In this document: in pieces, positions 38,780 to 62,035 of the stretch
Position numbering within the stretch: position 1 is the first letter of the stretch
How the letters are laid out: every line of letters starts with the position of its first letter
NCBI GenBank assembly: GCA_943735955.1
Contig: OX030969.1
Coordinates: forward strand, 2,408,587 to 2,472,586
Source: Piscicola geometra
Taxonomy: Eukaryota; Annelida; Clitellata; Hirudinida; Piscicolidae
Length of the DNA stretch: 64,000 nt
Reading direction: 5' to 3'
Program-made: the position numbers and the translations under genes
Notes under the pieces: model-generated
Seen by the model: the letters and a program-made list of their open reading frames with translations, nothing else
Database searches by the model: none
Told to the model about the DNA's origin: nothing

Positions 38780-40250
38780 GCCAAAATGAAATGTTGAGGC
38801 TTTTAGCTCATTCTATCGTTAGAAACACAGTGTGCACGGTTAACGCCGAATCAAGCCAGTTTGGTGTTGTGGTTGACGGCACACAAGACTGCAATGGGTT
38901 AGAGCAGGAATCGATATGCATTCGTTTTGTTGATGAAGCTCTAAATGTCAATGAACAGTTTATTGGTTTATTCAGGCTACCAGATACGACCAGACAAACA
39001 TTATCTGCTGTGGTAATGGATGTTCTGATCAGAATTATGTTACCCATAGAAAACTTCAGAGCTCTAACTTATGACGGCGCTGCTAACATGAGCGGGTGAT
39101 ATATTGGTTGTCATTCTATTATCAGCTGTGGCAATCCACTTGCATGTTTTTTTTAAATCTTGTTGCCTAGCACACAGCTGCCGAAAATCCCTTTGTGAGC
39201 AATTCATTTCAGTTTGTCCAAGAGTTAGGTGCCTTGTACAATCGTTCAGAGAAGTTCAAGAAGCAGTTTATTGATGCTTTAGTGTCTGTTATAATTGACT
39301 TGCCTGATGGGCCACTGAATAAAAAGTATAGTATAAAACTTCTTTGTCCTACAAGATGGCTGACCAGAGTATCTGCAGTGTCTTCTGTGCTTGAACATTA
39401 TGAAGTGGTACTTGTTAGCTTGGAATCATTTGCTTCCATTGGTACTGCTGATGAAACAGCTGTGAAGGCTCGAGGCCTTTTTTCAACAAGGGGGGGGGGG
39501 CTCAAGCTTCCCCTCCCCAGACCTTTTTGAAGGGTCTCACAATTTTTCGAAAATCGAGGAGTTTTTTTGGTGGTGGTGGGGGGGGGGGGGTAATGAATTT
39601 TTCAATATGCCATAGGACAATAATATTTTCTCTGGATGGCCATCGGGTCTTTATCTCACGAAACATTTCATATATCAACACAGAACATAGAGATCCCACC
39701 AAAATAAAACTAACATGTCACAAATTCTGAGAAGAACTAGAGCACCACTAGACCTTAACTACACTCTTAAATCTTTACACTTTTTATATTTAAATTTTTT
39801 AAGCCATGACACAGTATATAAAAAACAAATCAGATAGACAAAATAACTCTCGAGCTTTCAGAATTATCCAACCTTCATGGAAAGAATGCATAAACTGTGT
39901 AAAGACAGCTCAAAATCCCATCAACACATCAAGTTGACGTGCGTATCAGTCTGATCTCATTGCATGTATCGAACTGCAAGAATTCTTTTGAGCAACAAGC
40001 CTTCAGCCCGAGTTGCATTATATGCTCGATGTTGTTCTGACTCTGCCAGTTACTTCATCAGATGCAGAAAAAGCATTTTCTAAACTTCGGCTTATTAAAA
40101 CTCACCTTAAGACGACTGTATCTGCATGTCGTTTGCAAAGCTTGTTTGAGAATATCTGCTACCAAAACAGCTACTGCACTTCTTTCAGTAAATGAAATGG
40201 TGAAAAGATTTTCACAAACTGATCGAAAAATTATTTTTTAACTGAGAACA
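38780..40250 (+). pseudogene. hAT/ZMYM-type transposase pseudogene
   Basis: Plus-strand remnants in collinear order: SSQFGVVVDGTQDCNGLEQE, ICIRFVDEALNVNEQFIGLF and RALTYDGAANMSG (38791-39099), with the D..T.D and YDGA..M motifs of the RNase-H-like core; QFVQELGALYNRSEKFKKQF and LCPTRWLTRVSAVSSVLEHY (39195-39480); and LTLPVTSSDAEKAFSKLRLI (40013-40130), the C-terminal dimerisation region. Stops, frameshifts and an unrelated 39480-39990 insert break it. This kind of transposase often appears as a domesticated or pseudo zinc-finger MYM-type 1-like gene. Confidence 0.8.
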
Positions 40251-41546
40251 CATAAAAATTTAGTTGAAGCTAAATATTTGAAAAAAAATTATAGACTGTT
40301 TAGGATCTCAAATCAAACTTATTTTTTTACTTTTTACCTTAGTTTAAAAAATGATGACGTAACTTTAAGAATACTATGCAACTTAGTTTGTAGTTTTTCT
40401 TTTGTATCATTAATAAACTATCTAAATTCTTTATCAATTATAATTGATAGTTTTTATTTAGGCCATTGATCGCTGCTACCCGAAAAAAAAGTTACCATGA
40501 ATTTTACATTTAGACTTGCATTATATGGTTATAAGAATAACTCAAGCAAAAGTGAAAACAATTATTTCATAAGTTTTAATGGGGCAAAATGTTGCGAAAA
40601 CGCAACGTGAGCGGGAAGTGTGACATACTTATGTACAGTAAGAAATCATAAATAAATTGATCCAAACCACATTTATCAAACAGAAATAAATTTCAATTGC
40701 AAATAGTTCGATAAAATTCAGACTTCTAATTATTTTATTTGTTTTAATATTAATAATAATTATTTTAATTACAACAAAGCAAATTATTTAACGTGAATTA
40801 CAACAGCACTCATAAACTGTCGTGCTGTTTCAAAGACGACACTGACGACGAATGTTATCTTTATTTTAATTTTATATTCAACCTATGAGAGGTTAAAAAA
40901 TTATATTCTTTTCAATAAAAGCTTCAAGTGTGAAGCATTTGCGGTTTGGAATTTTTTATCGAAATATAAAACTCAACATTCATCTACAAAATTCAACTTT
41001 TAATTTTAATTTTATAAACTTCATAATACATTAACATTAAAATAATAATTTTATTATTATTATAATGACTAGACTTTAAAAAATCATATGAATCATATGT
41101 CAAAATTGAAAAAACGCACCATTGATTTTTAAAAGCATTGAAAACTTTTTGAAAGTTATTTTGAATATTTAAAAAATTAATTCAAGTATTTACTATTTTT
41201 TCAACACTGAAATTAAGACTAAATTTGTATAAATATACTAAAAATCGAACGAAAAAATTGAACAATTACACTGGAAAACACAAAATTTGCTGTCAAAGGT
41301 TTTTTGATGGATTTAGTATAATTTTATAGAGCTGAATCCAAAAATGATATTCTCTTCTTTCAATCAGGTCAACTTTTTATCCATGGTCACGTGACTGTTT
41401 TCTTTCTTTTCCATGTATAAAGAATACTTAATGTTGTTTTTTAGCAATTGTTTATATTTCTAAAATTCAAATAAGTTATTTTTATTTAGTTATTATAAGC
41501 TTATTTGAATTTTAAGTCAATATATTATTTATATTTAGTAGATAAA
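40251..41546. other. AT-rich spacer, no gene seen
   Basis: No convincing exon, tandem array or transposon end. It is probably the eroded flank of the transposase pseudogene. Confidence 0.5.
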
Positions 41547-42284
41547 ATGAAAAAAGCTAGAAGGCATTGCCAAAACAACCCAGACGTTTTTTGTTATATA
41601 TGCGGTGAGTATACTCTACTTTCTAACAGAAATCCCGCGTCTAATTTCATAAAGATGGCTTACCACAGCTATTTTAAATTTAAGCTTGTTGACCAAGATA
41701 AAAATTGGGCTCCACACATGGTGTGCAAGACATGCACAGAGAATCTGCGTCGTTGGACCAAAGGCAAGATGAGTAGCTTAAAGTTTGGTATTCCTATGGT
41801 TTTGAGGGAACCAAAAAACCACGCTAATGACTGTTATTTTTGTGCTGTTGATGTAAAAGGAATTAATAGAAATAAAGGAAATAGTCTTGAATATCCTGAT
41901 CTGGAATCAGCACGTCGTCCAGTTGCTCATTGCAACGAAATTCCTGTACTTGTTCCCACTGAACTAGACAGTGAAAGTGATGAAAATTCATCTGTTGAAG
42001 AGAAAGAAGATGATGATGACGTATTACTCAATGAAGATGTTCCAACTTCATTTTCACAAATGGAACTAAATGATTTAGTTCGTGATCTCAACTTATCTAA
42101 ATCAGCTGCTGAACTTTCAGCATCGAAAGTGAAAGATAAAAATATTCTTTGTGACGATGTTCGAATTACTTTTTTTCGAAACAGACATCAAGAGTACCTA
42201 CATTTTTTTTTCTGGACACTGAAAAGAGATGTGTCTACAAATAAGCACTCTAGAAGTTGCAAAAAAAGAAAATTTATGCCTTGA
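41547..42284 (+). CDS. Transposon-associated zinc-cluster protein, truncated (245 residues)
   Basis: The protein opens with a Cys-rich module (VFCYICGEY, HMVCKTCTENLRRW) that could bind zinc in a C2..C2 pattern, residues about 15-75. Then come the conserved-looking NHANDCYFCAVDVKGINRN, ESARRPVAHCNEIPVLVP, an acidic spacer, and a helix-like FSQMELNDLVRDLNLSKSAA with VRITFFRNRHQEYLHF at the end. This set recurs in many invertebrate genomes as part of a multicopy, mobile-looking gene; I recognise the pattern but know no established function. Here a run of T after YLHF shifts the frame so that an unrelated basic tail follows and the usual C-terminal half is lost. The frame up to there is intact. 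Confidence 0.65.
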   Translation: MKKARRHCQNNPDVFCYICGEYTLLSNRNPASNFIKMAYHSYFKFKLVDQDKNWAPHMVCKTCTENLRRWTKGKMSSLKFGIPMVLREPKNHANDCYFCAVDVKGINRNKGNSLEYPDLESARRPVAHCNEIPVLVPTELDSESDENSSVEEKEDDDDVLLNEDVPTSFSQMELNDLVRDLNLSKSAAELSASKVKDKNILCDDVRITFFRNRHQEYLHFFFWTLKRDVSTNKHSRSCKKRKFMP

Positions 42285-42894
42285 TTGTTTAATAAAAAAC
42301 TTGAAATTATTTTTTATGTTATTTTTTACATATACTTACTATTTAAAAAACTAATGAATTTTAAGTTTTAAATATGTTAAATTTATGTTGTATAAGATAT
42401 AATTTTTTTCAAAAAAACAGACTCTAAAAAAATAGTAATATAAAAATATGAAAAAACCGCCACAATGTCAAAGATTTCATTGAAAATTTCAATATTAAAA
42501 TTGAAATAGCCTAAAAACTTGACCTGATACAGAAAAACTGTAATTATTTTTGAAATCAGCATCTAAAATTCTGTATAAATCAGTTAAAAAAAGTTCAGAC
42601 AGCGGATTTTTTTTGTTTTTTGTTGCCTTGTGTTATATAAGCGAAGAAAGATAGTTTTGAGAAATTTTAAATGTGAAAAGGATAGAAAAGACTATAAGTA
42701 TTAAAATGAAAAAACTTGAAATTTAACTTATAAAATTTAAATTTTAAATTTATTGTACAAATTATGTGAAAAAACTCGGTAGTAAAACAGCAAGAAAACA
42801 TAAAAATTGATGTTGTATAACGCAACAGCTGCGGTAAATGGATTAAACAATTAATTTTTTTGGACCAAAGTTGAGCCCCCCCCCCCACAGCATT
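42285..42894. other. Spacer, eroded element tail
   Basis: AT-rich with no open frame of note. It may be the remaining downstream part of the mobile gene ending at 42284. Confidence 0.4.
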
Positions 42895-44597
42895 TTTTGC
42901 TGGTTGCGCCCCTGGTGGGTGGGATAGTGTGGTGGGAGGGATAGTGTGGTGGGAGGGATAGTGTGGTGGAATAATGGTTGTGGGATAGTGTGGTGGAATA
43001 ATGGTTGTGGGATAGTGTGGTGGAATAATGGTTGTGGGATAGTGTGGTGGGTTGAATAGTGTAGTAGGTGGGATACTGTAGTGAAACACATTTGGTTGGA
43101 CACGGTGGTTGAGAAGTCGTTCCCTAAGTAAGTGGTGAGTGGGAGGCTGAAGGAAGTTGTGTGACATCTCGCTAGAGGCTGGAGCAATGGAACCACAATG
43201 ACGACACACACACACACACAGGTTCGAAGTGATGACGTCGTGTTGGTTTAACATATAAATTGGTTATATTTAATTATTTTTAGATAGATTTTAAAGGGTA
43301 GAAATGTGGTATTAAGTTGTAAAAATAGTACTTATACTCAAGATTGATGAACTAAATTGATTAAATGTTAAATAGATTTTCTGTGAACATGAATTTTATA
43401 AATTACAACTATTAGATACCGAATTGACTGAAGATAAAAAATCCAGTACAACTCTGATAATTTTGAATAGTTATGAATATTAATATTGTCATAACAATTT
43501 TTCAGAATAGGTAATGAAAAAAAAGAACATAACTATGTGTCTAAGAAGGAAGTAATGTATGGTGGTGGTGATGATACAATGCTAGATCCAGAAGTGGTTA
43601 ACAGTTTTCAAGCATAAAAATTAGTATTCAGTTTGTCACGCTACATGCATGAATAAGTTATTATATATTTCATATGAACACATTGATTATATGTATTTTT
43701 CATTAAATAGTTAAGCACTCTAAAAAAATGGGATATTTCTCACTAGAAGAATTTTCAATGCTTTCACCTATAATTATTGACACTTCATAACTTTTATGCT
43801 TATGTATTGATTTTGATGAAATTAATTTACTCGCCTATTTAAACTTTTGTTCATGAAAATGTTAGAAATTTATAAAAATCTGTTAATTAAGCATTTTTAT
43901 ATAAAAAGAATTTGGTTATAACTTTATAAACCAGATTTCAATGATTTTATTTTATATACTCGTTTTGAAAAATCAAAACCATTTATAAAGACCAACCTTT
44001 TTAAGCACTCCATATAACTGGAATTTCGTTTCTCACGACAAAACGGTGATGATGATGATGATGATGACGATGATGATGATGATGATGAGTATGACGACGA
44101 TGATGATGATGAGGATGATGATGATGATGATTAATATATAAGTAATTTCACTTTACTTTTTTAATTACCAATAACTTTTCTTCTCGTTTTTTTAAGTTGA
44201 ATGTTGATTCCCATTCCCGTTCGTTCCCGTTTCCGACTTTTCCCGTTCCCAATTTTACTTTTGTTTTTTGTTTACATGGGAGTCCCGTGGATCTCCTGTT
44301 CAATCAGATACCCGGTTTGACCTTTATTGCACACACACTATACGCACTGTTTTACAAATACCTTTCAAAAGTGTTATTCTTATTTTTGAGTTTCTAAAAT
44401 GCTGTGAAGTGTTGATTATTGCAAAATCTGAGAACTGTCTGATTCTTTTAATAGCTTGTTTTGCTTTTTTCTTTTACTATTTATACAATTTTTCAGTTTC
44501 AAACTATTTAAGAATAAACGAGATTTTGCTTTTCAAGATATTTTCATCAAAATAAAAAATGGATAAATATTACAGTGAATTTAAATCTTCATAAATT
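42895..44597. repeat. Inverted duplication, arm 1 (partner 49586-51590)
   Basis: It includes a GTGGGATAGTGTGGTGG minisatellite (42915-43050), a CA run with the acceptor and first 26 bp of a receptor-kinase exon (43205-43244), the AATTGGTTATATTTAATTAT spacer, and a CATTCCCGTTCGTTCCCG transposon end. All appear in reverse order at 49586-51590. Relative to arm 2 this arm lacks about 380 bp (arm 2 51008-51388), deleted at the exon start. Confidence 0.9.
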
Positions 44598-44790
44598 TAT
44601 CACTTAGTATTTAAATGCGATGCAGAAATTCAAGATAGTGAAAAAAATAATTTCAAGCAATACACCATTTTATATGCTTTAATGGGTGCTAAAAACCAAG
44701 GCTAAAATTGGCGATCTGTTGTGGCTTTTCAACGGTTATAAATAATCAAGCCACTGTTTTCTACATACTAAATGAACGAATTAATCTGCG
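44195..44790 (+). pseudogene. hAT-like element remnant with N-terminal transposase piece
   Basis: After CATTCCCGTTCGTTCCCG comes an AT-rich leader, then ATGGATAAATATTACAGTGA (MDKYYSEFKSS, stop) and, continuing the same frame, LVFKCDAEIQDSEKNNFK and YALMGAKNQG. This looks like the start of a hAT transposase with its DNA-binding region destroyed. The left half is copied, inverted, at 49586-49975. Confidence 0.5.
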
Positions 44791-45389
44791 ATTTAATATC
44801 GCTTCTTATATTTTCTGGGAAGAATTCACGGAAATTAACAAAAATCGCACGTTTTTTCAGTAAAGTTTTCACAGAAAAAAAATTAGTCTTTTTGTTATAT
44901 TCCGTGAATATTGTAAAATGTAAAAATAAGTTTTAAAAAATAAATTAATAAATTTGGAAAATACCTGAGAACTCCAAAAAGTTAGCAATAAATAGAAATG
45001 ATGTAAATATATTTAACAATTAAAGTTTAAATAATAAGTTTGGGTTTTGAATCTTTATAAGCACATTTCTTTAAATAGCTGCCGTATAATGGTTACAGTA
45101 TTGCCTCCCAAGTACGATTCTTGATGAAGCCAACTTTTTATTTAATTATAAAAAATATTTAGTAGAATCTTATATTAATATAGTAAATATTTTGTTTTTA
45201 CAATTAACATTATAAGATACATTAATTATTATAAATATTTTTAAACATTTTTTTCAAATTTATTATGCGTTAGGGTTAGGTACTAGTTGGTAACACAAGA
45301 ATGGAAGGATGTCTAATGGGTAATTAGAAGAAGAACCATACGAAAATGTAATGAGATAAGGTATTTAGGATAAAGGCTAAAAGGGGGAA
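44791..45389. other. AT-rich spacer, no gene seen
   Basis: No exon or array recognised. Confidence 0.4.
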
Positions 45390-46200
45390 AAAATTTGTCA
45401 ATTTAGTGAAATAAGGAAAAATGTTGGAAGCCTAATCGGCATGGTAAAATATGGCGCAAAAAAATCAGGGAGTCGTTTTATTGTGGGCAGGGAGGCATGG
45501 AAAAGCTTGATTGTAGGAAAGTTGATGTATGGTGTTGCAGCAGTTGGTTGGTCAGCTAAGGAGAGAAAGAAGATAGAGGCTTTGCAGACTAAGTTTAGGA
45601 GATGAATATGGTGGTAGAGATTTGTGTTAGAAATGTTGTAGTACATGGTGAAACAGCCTGGAGTACATTCTGGGAAAGAAAAGCTAGGTTATGACTTTGT
45701 CATCAGGACATTAGAGGGGAAGGATCTTGTAGGAAGAGTAGGTAGAGCATGTGTAGAGGAGATAAGTAATGAATCTAAATGGTAGAGAGATGTAGCAAGC
45801 TTGGAAAACAAATTGGGTGTGGAGGTTATGAGCCAATTGATACGGGGAAGGAGTCACGCGAGCAAGAGTGTTTTTATTGGGCGTCTCAGAAAGAGAGGTC
45901 GGAGGGATGGGGGGGAGAGAACTAGTGGAAATGATTCAACAAAAAGGAAGGGGGGAATGTGGGAATAAGATACAGGAAAGTGAAAGACTGAAAAAGTACC
46001 GTGAGGAGAAATCAAAAAGCAGGAAGTTGGAGAAAATATGTAGATGGTTCAGATGAAGCGAAAGTAAGAATGATGTGTAGGGGGGATATTTTGACAGGAA
46101 GGAATAATACAATTTTGCGCTAGAGATATGAGAAAAAGGATAAGAGGTGTGTTTGTGAGGAGACTCATATAAATATGAGTCATCTTTGATCGGGTGAGTT
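45390..46200 (+). pseudogene. LINE 3' remnant (post-RT region)
   Basis: Plus-strand frames read FIVGREAWKSLIVGKLMYGV, AVGWSAKERKKIEALQTKFR, EGKDLVGRVGRACVEEISN, SHASKSVFIGRLRKRG and WFRWFR/ADGSDEAKVRMMCRGDI-like, then RCVCEETHI. This order, ending in a Cys/His cluster, is typical of the C-terminal region after the RT domain of non-LTR elements. Several stops. Distinct from the other LINEs in the window. Confidence 0.65.
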
Positions 46201-46379
46201 GTCTAAAATTCTCGAGTGGGTTGACTAAAATTTTTCGCATGGGTTGGTAGTCAGGTGGGTTGTCATGGAACCCAAACCAACTTATTTTTTAGGATCAAGG
46301 TTTAAATTCGACACAAATTTATAAATTGGGTCAGTTATATCAAAAGCACTAAGTTTTTTTGAGTTCTAAAAAAGCTTAA

Positions 46380-47035
46380 ACTTTTTTTTCTTATTTATAC
46401 TCACATCAATGCTTAACTGCTTCTTTCCTGAAATATCTGTGGTCTAGTTATCCGAAAGACATAAGAACAAGCTTTTTCAAGTTCGGAAACTATATGATCT
46501 TTTATTTTTTCTCCGCAAAGGTTTACTGTTATATTTTGAATAATGAGAAACCGATATAATGCATTTATTGGTAAGTTTTTGAAATGATGTTGCAATTCAG
46601 TAACACCGGCTTCAATTTGCATGCGGCATAAATCTTTGAACACTTCATCTATTTTTTTCCTCTAAGGGAACTGGAAAAATGCCACAGACAAAAGTTGATG
46701 ATAACGTATGTTTATTTTTATAATTAGTTTTTCCAAAAACTGGTTAAGTGGAATATCTACCAGAATCGCCATCAGATTCCATGACAGTCTGGTATCCCTG
46801 TGAATAAATATGCTTTCAGAGTTTAAATATTCTTTTTACACTGTAGAGTCTACAACATTCAAGGATATTTTACAATTTGATGAACGGTCTAACGAAAAAA
46901 GGCTCATAGCCACCTTCTTTTCAAACTGCTTGAAAGTTTAAATAATTAGCAATATTTGCAAAATGCATTTTTTCACTTTTTTTGAGTACACCAGCCACGG
47001 AGAGTATATTTCCAACCATTGATATGAACTCATTG
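46380..47035. pseudogene. hAT-like remnants on both strands
   Basis: Minus-strand frame 46643-46413 (MFKDLCRMQIEAGVTELQHH, NLPINALYRFLIIQ) has no stop over 76 codons but no clear family motif. Plus-strand 46895-47030 repeats the hAT C-terminal relic seen at 33080-33200 (TPATESIFPTI-like). Part of a nested transposon patch. Confidence 0.4.
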
Positions 47036-47404
47036 TTATAAAGCTCTTTGTGAGTATGTACTCAAACAACAGAAGTTGTTACCATTTTTCTACTTAGTCA
47101 AATTTTTCTAGTTATTGCCCTCCCCTGGATACGTATGTGTTTCTGAGTAAGAACTAAAGAGCAAATTATGACAAAGTTTGATGTCAGTCGAAACGATTCG
47201 CAAGAAACAAAATACATTGAAAAAGGTATTGGTTTTTATTTGAAGAACTTCATTATTCACGTCTGTAGTTCAGATATTCAGGACCTACACTGATCCAAAA
47301 TCCACACAATTTACTATTCCCAAACTTTTAAACCATTATCATTTTTTTATTCAATTAGTTTATCATCAAGCTTTGTGCTGAGCAGATTATTTTCATGAAG
47401 GATA

Positions 47405-48795
47405 AATGGTTGGAAAAGTCGGGAACCAGGAATAGGCTTTCGAGACGGGAACGGGAATCAATATTTAAATCGCGAACGGGAAAAATCGGGAACGGGAATC
47501 AACTTTTAAATCAGGAACGGGAAAAACGGGAATAAAAGTTATTGGGAGTGGATTCTTCAGCAATTGTACTTCAGCAAACTCCTGAGTATGGAAATCTCTT
47601 TTTCATCTATACTCCGTTTTTAAAATAAGTATTAAATGCAATAAAAATGTATAACGAAGCCACCATTGCATTGTCGAAATCTCCAGCATTACATTTGAAA
47701 TTGTTATGGCGAGTCCAAATATAAGGGGGATTAGAACAAATGTGATGGGTGATGATGAAAACTTGTCAGATGAAATCAAACTGGTCAGTTATATTTTTAT
47801 TATTTTATAAATTAATAATTTGAATTTTAATGATTAATTTCCAGTTGATTGCTCAGTTGATCATTTCGACAAAAGAAAAGATGCCCATTGATCTTATTCA
47901 TATGGCAGCATGTCTGTTGCATCCCCCAGTATGAAAGAATATTAAGAAAAGAGTTTGGGATAGAAAAAGAAATAAATACATAGACTTTCATTAGAGAAAA
48001 CTTAATTCTATTTTGTACATCCAGACCAAGCTGCAGTGCCGTTGAGAAAAAAAACAAATGATTGTTATTTAGACCTATTATGTTAGATTTTATCACGTAA
48101 AATTTATAATACAATTTTTATACTATCAAATTATACGAATGATTTTATTTTTGCAATTGTGGAGAATAATAATGTTGTCAAAAAACATGTTTCTAAAATT
48201 ATTGAGGAATTAATAATAATGAACGAGGGAAAAAATCAGAAGAGGATGAATTGTACAAATATTCATAAATTACTTCCCACCAAAATTGAAGATTATAAAG
48301 ATGTTTAATTTATTGGAGTAAAATGAAAATTTTTCCCATACTACAAGAAGTAGCCAAAATTTTGTTTAGTATACTTGCGAGTTCTATTGGTCATTTAACT
48401 TCAGACCCAAGCTCACTTAACTTGAAATCTAAAACTTTTGACGGTTTGACCCGTGTGAAAAGCAATAAAGACTTGATTGAATGACTCAAAAAAAAGAGTA
48501 ACATCAATACTTTCATTTCAATAGATATTTGAAATTTTAATCTTGTTTTTATATTTTTTGTAAGGAAATTTTTTTCTCACTTTAAAAATAAAATGTAACA
48601 AATGTTAGATCTAGCAAGTTTAGGAGCGGAGAAAACGCAGCGAAAATAAATAAATATTTAAAAAAATGTTTTTTAATGGGTCGGGACTGGGTCGGGACCG
48701 GAAATCGAGTTGCGGGAACGGGATGGGACGGGAATCAAAATTATGATGTCCCATCGGGAACGGGACGGGACCGGGAATGAAAAATCGTCCAAACT
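47405..48795 (+). mobile_element. Decayed hAT-like element with CGGGAACGGGAAT subterminal repeats
   Basis: The left end, 47415-47545, is dense in ACGGGAACGGGAATCAA. The right end, 48670-48790, contains TGGGTCGGGACCGG and CGGGACGGGACCGGGAATGA. The body (48160-48500) matches the minus strand of 4830-5275. The frame AQLIISTKEKMPIDLIHMAA near 47850-47910 looks like broken transposase. No intact ORF. Confidence 0.65.
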
Positions 48796-49585
48796 GGCAG
48801 TTTTCAGTTTTTTCAATAATCAACACTACAAAGCATTATAAAAGCGCAAAAATGAGAATAACAGGGCATACTCTTTAATTCTCCTTAAATCTTAAATCAT
48901 ATATTTTGGGTGCATGCATTGGATTGATACATTTAAGAAGAAATAAAAAACGGCATTAGACAAAATGTAAGATGTAAACAAGAACACTGTTTTAGACTTT
49001 CTAACAGCGATAGCTGTAAAAGAAATTTATGATTTAAACAATAACTGTTACGCGTTCTTTAATTTTTGCACAATAAATTACTTTTATTTATTTAGGTTAA
49101 AAGTTTTAGGACGGTTAGAAGACTTGTGTTCTGTTAATAAATTTCAACGTTAAAAAGACTCGTTTTTATGTATTTATTTATTAACATGAATAAAAAATCT
49201 TTCACAGCATCTAAAATTCTTTCTCTGGCCTGTTGAATGGTGTGGGTCATTTTATTTATAGCCTGAACCTTTTAGACTTTTAACTCCAATTTTTTTCTAA
49301 TTAATCTAATAATTTTTCACAATAGTCTGGCTTATATTTCTGTTTCATAATGAGTAAAGAAGCAAAGTTATTAAACAAGTAACAACTAAAAAACCACAAT
49401 AAGTATTTACTTCAACTCACATGAATCAGCATTACTTCCTCCAACTATTGAGGCTTCTAAATTATTAAAGTCAACTGAAATAAATGTCATGTTAGTCAGG
49501 TTACTAGACTCTAGTGATACCCTTATTTCCTAATGAACTGAACTAAAAGCTATAGCCTATAACTTATTTGCAATTAAATTAACTT
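48796..49585. other. AT-rich spacer, no gene seen
   Basis: No gene or array. 48790-48840 shares a few words (AATAATCAACACTACAAAGC) with 49760-49790, so it belongs to the surrounding transposon family. Confidence 0.4.
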
Positions 49586-51077
49586 TTATGAAGATTTAAA
49601 TTCACTGTAATATTTATCCATTTTTAATTTTGATGAAAATATATTGAAAAGCAAAATCTCGTTTATTCTTAAATAGTTTGAGACGGAAAACTTGGATGAA
49701 TATTTCAATAAAAAATCAAAAGAAGCTATTAAAAGAATCAGACAGTTCTGTGTTTTTGCAATAATCAACATAACAAAGCATTGTAGAAGCGCAAAAATAA
49801 GAACACATTCTGAAAGGTATTTGTAAAACACTGTGTATACAGTGTGTGCATTAGAGGTCAAACCGATTGAACAGAAGATCCACCGGACTCCCATGTAAAC
49901 GAAAAACAAAAGTAAAATTGGGAACGGGAAAAGTTGGAAACGGGAACGAACGGGAATGGGAATCAACAGTCAACTTTAAAATAACGAAAGGGAAAGTTAT
50001 TGGTATTATAAAGTAAAATGAAATTATTTTTACATTAACAACGTTCAGTTTTGCAGGAATCAAACAGGATCAGCGGGCACGGTACAAAACGGAAAAACAA
50101 TTTCGGGACGGGGAATGAAAAATGACTCCGATTCAACCTCTAGTGTCTATGTAGAAGAAAAAAAGTTATTTTGTAGAAAAGTTTTGTCGTGAGAAACAAA
50201 ATTCCAGTTATATGGAGTGGTTAAAAAGGTTGGTCTGTATAAATGGTTTTGATGTTTCAAAACGAGCATATAAAATAAAATAATTGAAATCTGGTCTATG
50301 AAGTTATAACCAAATTCTTTTTATATAAAAATGCTTAATTAGCAGATTTTTATAAATTTCTAACATTTTCATGGAATTTCATTCAGAAATATTGTTGAAA
50401 AAAGTTTAAATAGCCAGTAAATTAATTTCATCAAAATCAATACATAAGCATGAAAGTTATGAAGTGTCAATAATTATAAGTGAAAGCAAGAAAAATTCTT
50501 CTAGTGAGAAACATTCAATTTTTTTAGAGTGCTTAACTATTTAATGAAAAATACATATAATCAATGTGTTCATATGAAATATATAATAACTTATTCATGC
50601 ATGTAGCATGACAAACTGAATACTAATTTCTATGCTTGAGAACTGTTAACCACTTCTGGATCTAACTGTGTTTCATCACAAACACCATACACTACCTCCT
50701 TCTTAGACAGATAGTTATGTTTTCTTTTTTCATTACCTATTCTGAAAAATTATTATAACAATATTAATAGTCATAACTATTCATAATTATTGGAGCTGTA
50801 CTGAATATTTTATCCTCTTTCAATTCGGTATCTAATAGTTATAAATAATAACATTCATATTCACAGATAATCATTTAAATATTTAATGAATTCAGTTCAT
50901 CAATCTTGAGTATAAGTAATATTTTTACAACTTAATACCACATTTCTACCCTTCAAAATCTATCTAAAAATAATTAAATATAACCAATTTATATGTTAAA
51001 CCAATGAAATATGTTTAACTTCTTATTTTGCCTTTAGTTTCATTTGTTTACTCACAATGGCGTCTCTTCAGTGCTCT

Positions 51078-60824
<9,747 letters not shown>

Positions 60825-60961
60825 CTGGGGCGTTGATGTTGAGATGAATGGAATTAAAGTATTAATAGTTACAGGTTTTAATAGAAAATATTTTAAACAT
60901 AAACAAACACACACAAAAACACAAACATCTCAAACAATGAACGGGCAATCGGGTCGAATAC

Positions 60962-61528
60962 ATTCATACATACATACATACATACATACATACATACATA
61001 CATACATACATACATACATACATACATACATACATACATACATACATACATACATACATACATACATACATACATACATACATACATACATACATACATA
61101 CATACATACATACATACATACATACATACATACATACATACATACATACATACATACATACATACATACATACATACATACATACATACATACATACATA
61201 CATACATACATACATACATACATACATACATACATACATACATACATACATACATACATACATACATACATACATACATACATACATACATACATACATA
61301 CATACATACATACATACATACATACATACATACATACATACATACATACATACATACATACATACATACATACATACATACATACATACATACATACATA
61401 CATACATACATACATACATACATACATACATACATACATACATACATACATACATACATACATACATACATACATACATACATACATACATACATACATA
61501 CATACATACATACATACATACATACATG
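60962..61528. repeat. (CATA)n microsatellite, about 140 copies
   Basis: A pure CATA array. On the minus strand it is (GTAT)n; if the exon 61601-61526 is real, the array begins exactly at its donor. Confidence 0.97.
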
Positions 61529-61699
61529 TAAGCACTTTTGTCCTCTGAGTGGTCGCTCGTTTTTTCCTTTAAAAAGTAGTCCTCATTCAGGTCTTGTGCT
61601 TCTGTATTTAGTGAACTTTGTATTATTTTTGTGTGAGATGACAAGGTGGATTGGTGAAGGATGGGTTGAGTGGAGAAATCTATGTTTTCAAATATAAGA

Positions 61700-62035
61700 G
61701 ATGCACCGATAGTATCGGGGTCGGTATTGGCACTTTTTCAGGTATCGGCTTTGGAAAATGTTGAGTCTTTGGACAATTTATTTACTTCTGTTAAAAGTTG
61801 AACCACGTCATTCTCGGCAACACGACAGGATTCAGCGATTTTAACATAATGGGCCCTTCTTCAGGGTCAATTCCAGGTCTAATGGACGCTCCATCACGCC
61901 TTTCTCTCCTACCCGATCCCACCCCTCTCCCTTGCGTCGGGCCTTGTTTTGGCATAAGAACAAAAGATTTTAAAAGAAAAGCTTCATTAACAAATAAAGC
62001 TGGGGTTCAATATTGATTAACTTTCAATTAACGCG
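61700..62035. mobile_element. Possible hAT MITE end and flanking spacer
   Basis: AAGAGATGCACCGATAGTAT and CGGGGTCGGTATTGGCACTT is a sequence style typical of hAT terminal repeats (..ATGCACCGATA..ATCGG). The partner end was not located. The plus-strand frame 61798-62016 (72 codons) has no family resemblance. Confidence 0.45.

Noticed and set aside
45868..46056. Possible small gene on the plus strand
   Set aside because: It is a frame fragment of the decayed LINE 3' region at 45390-46200.
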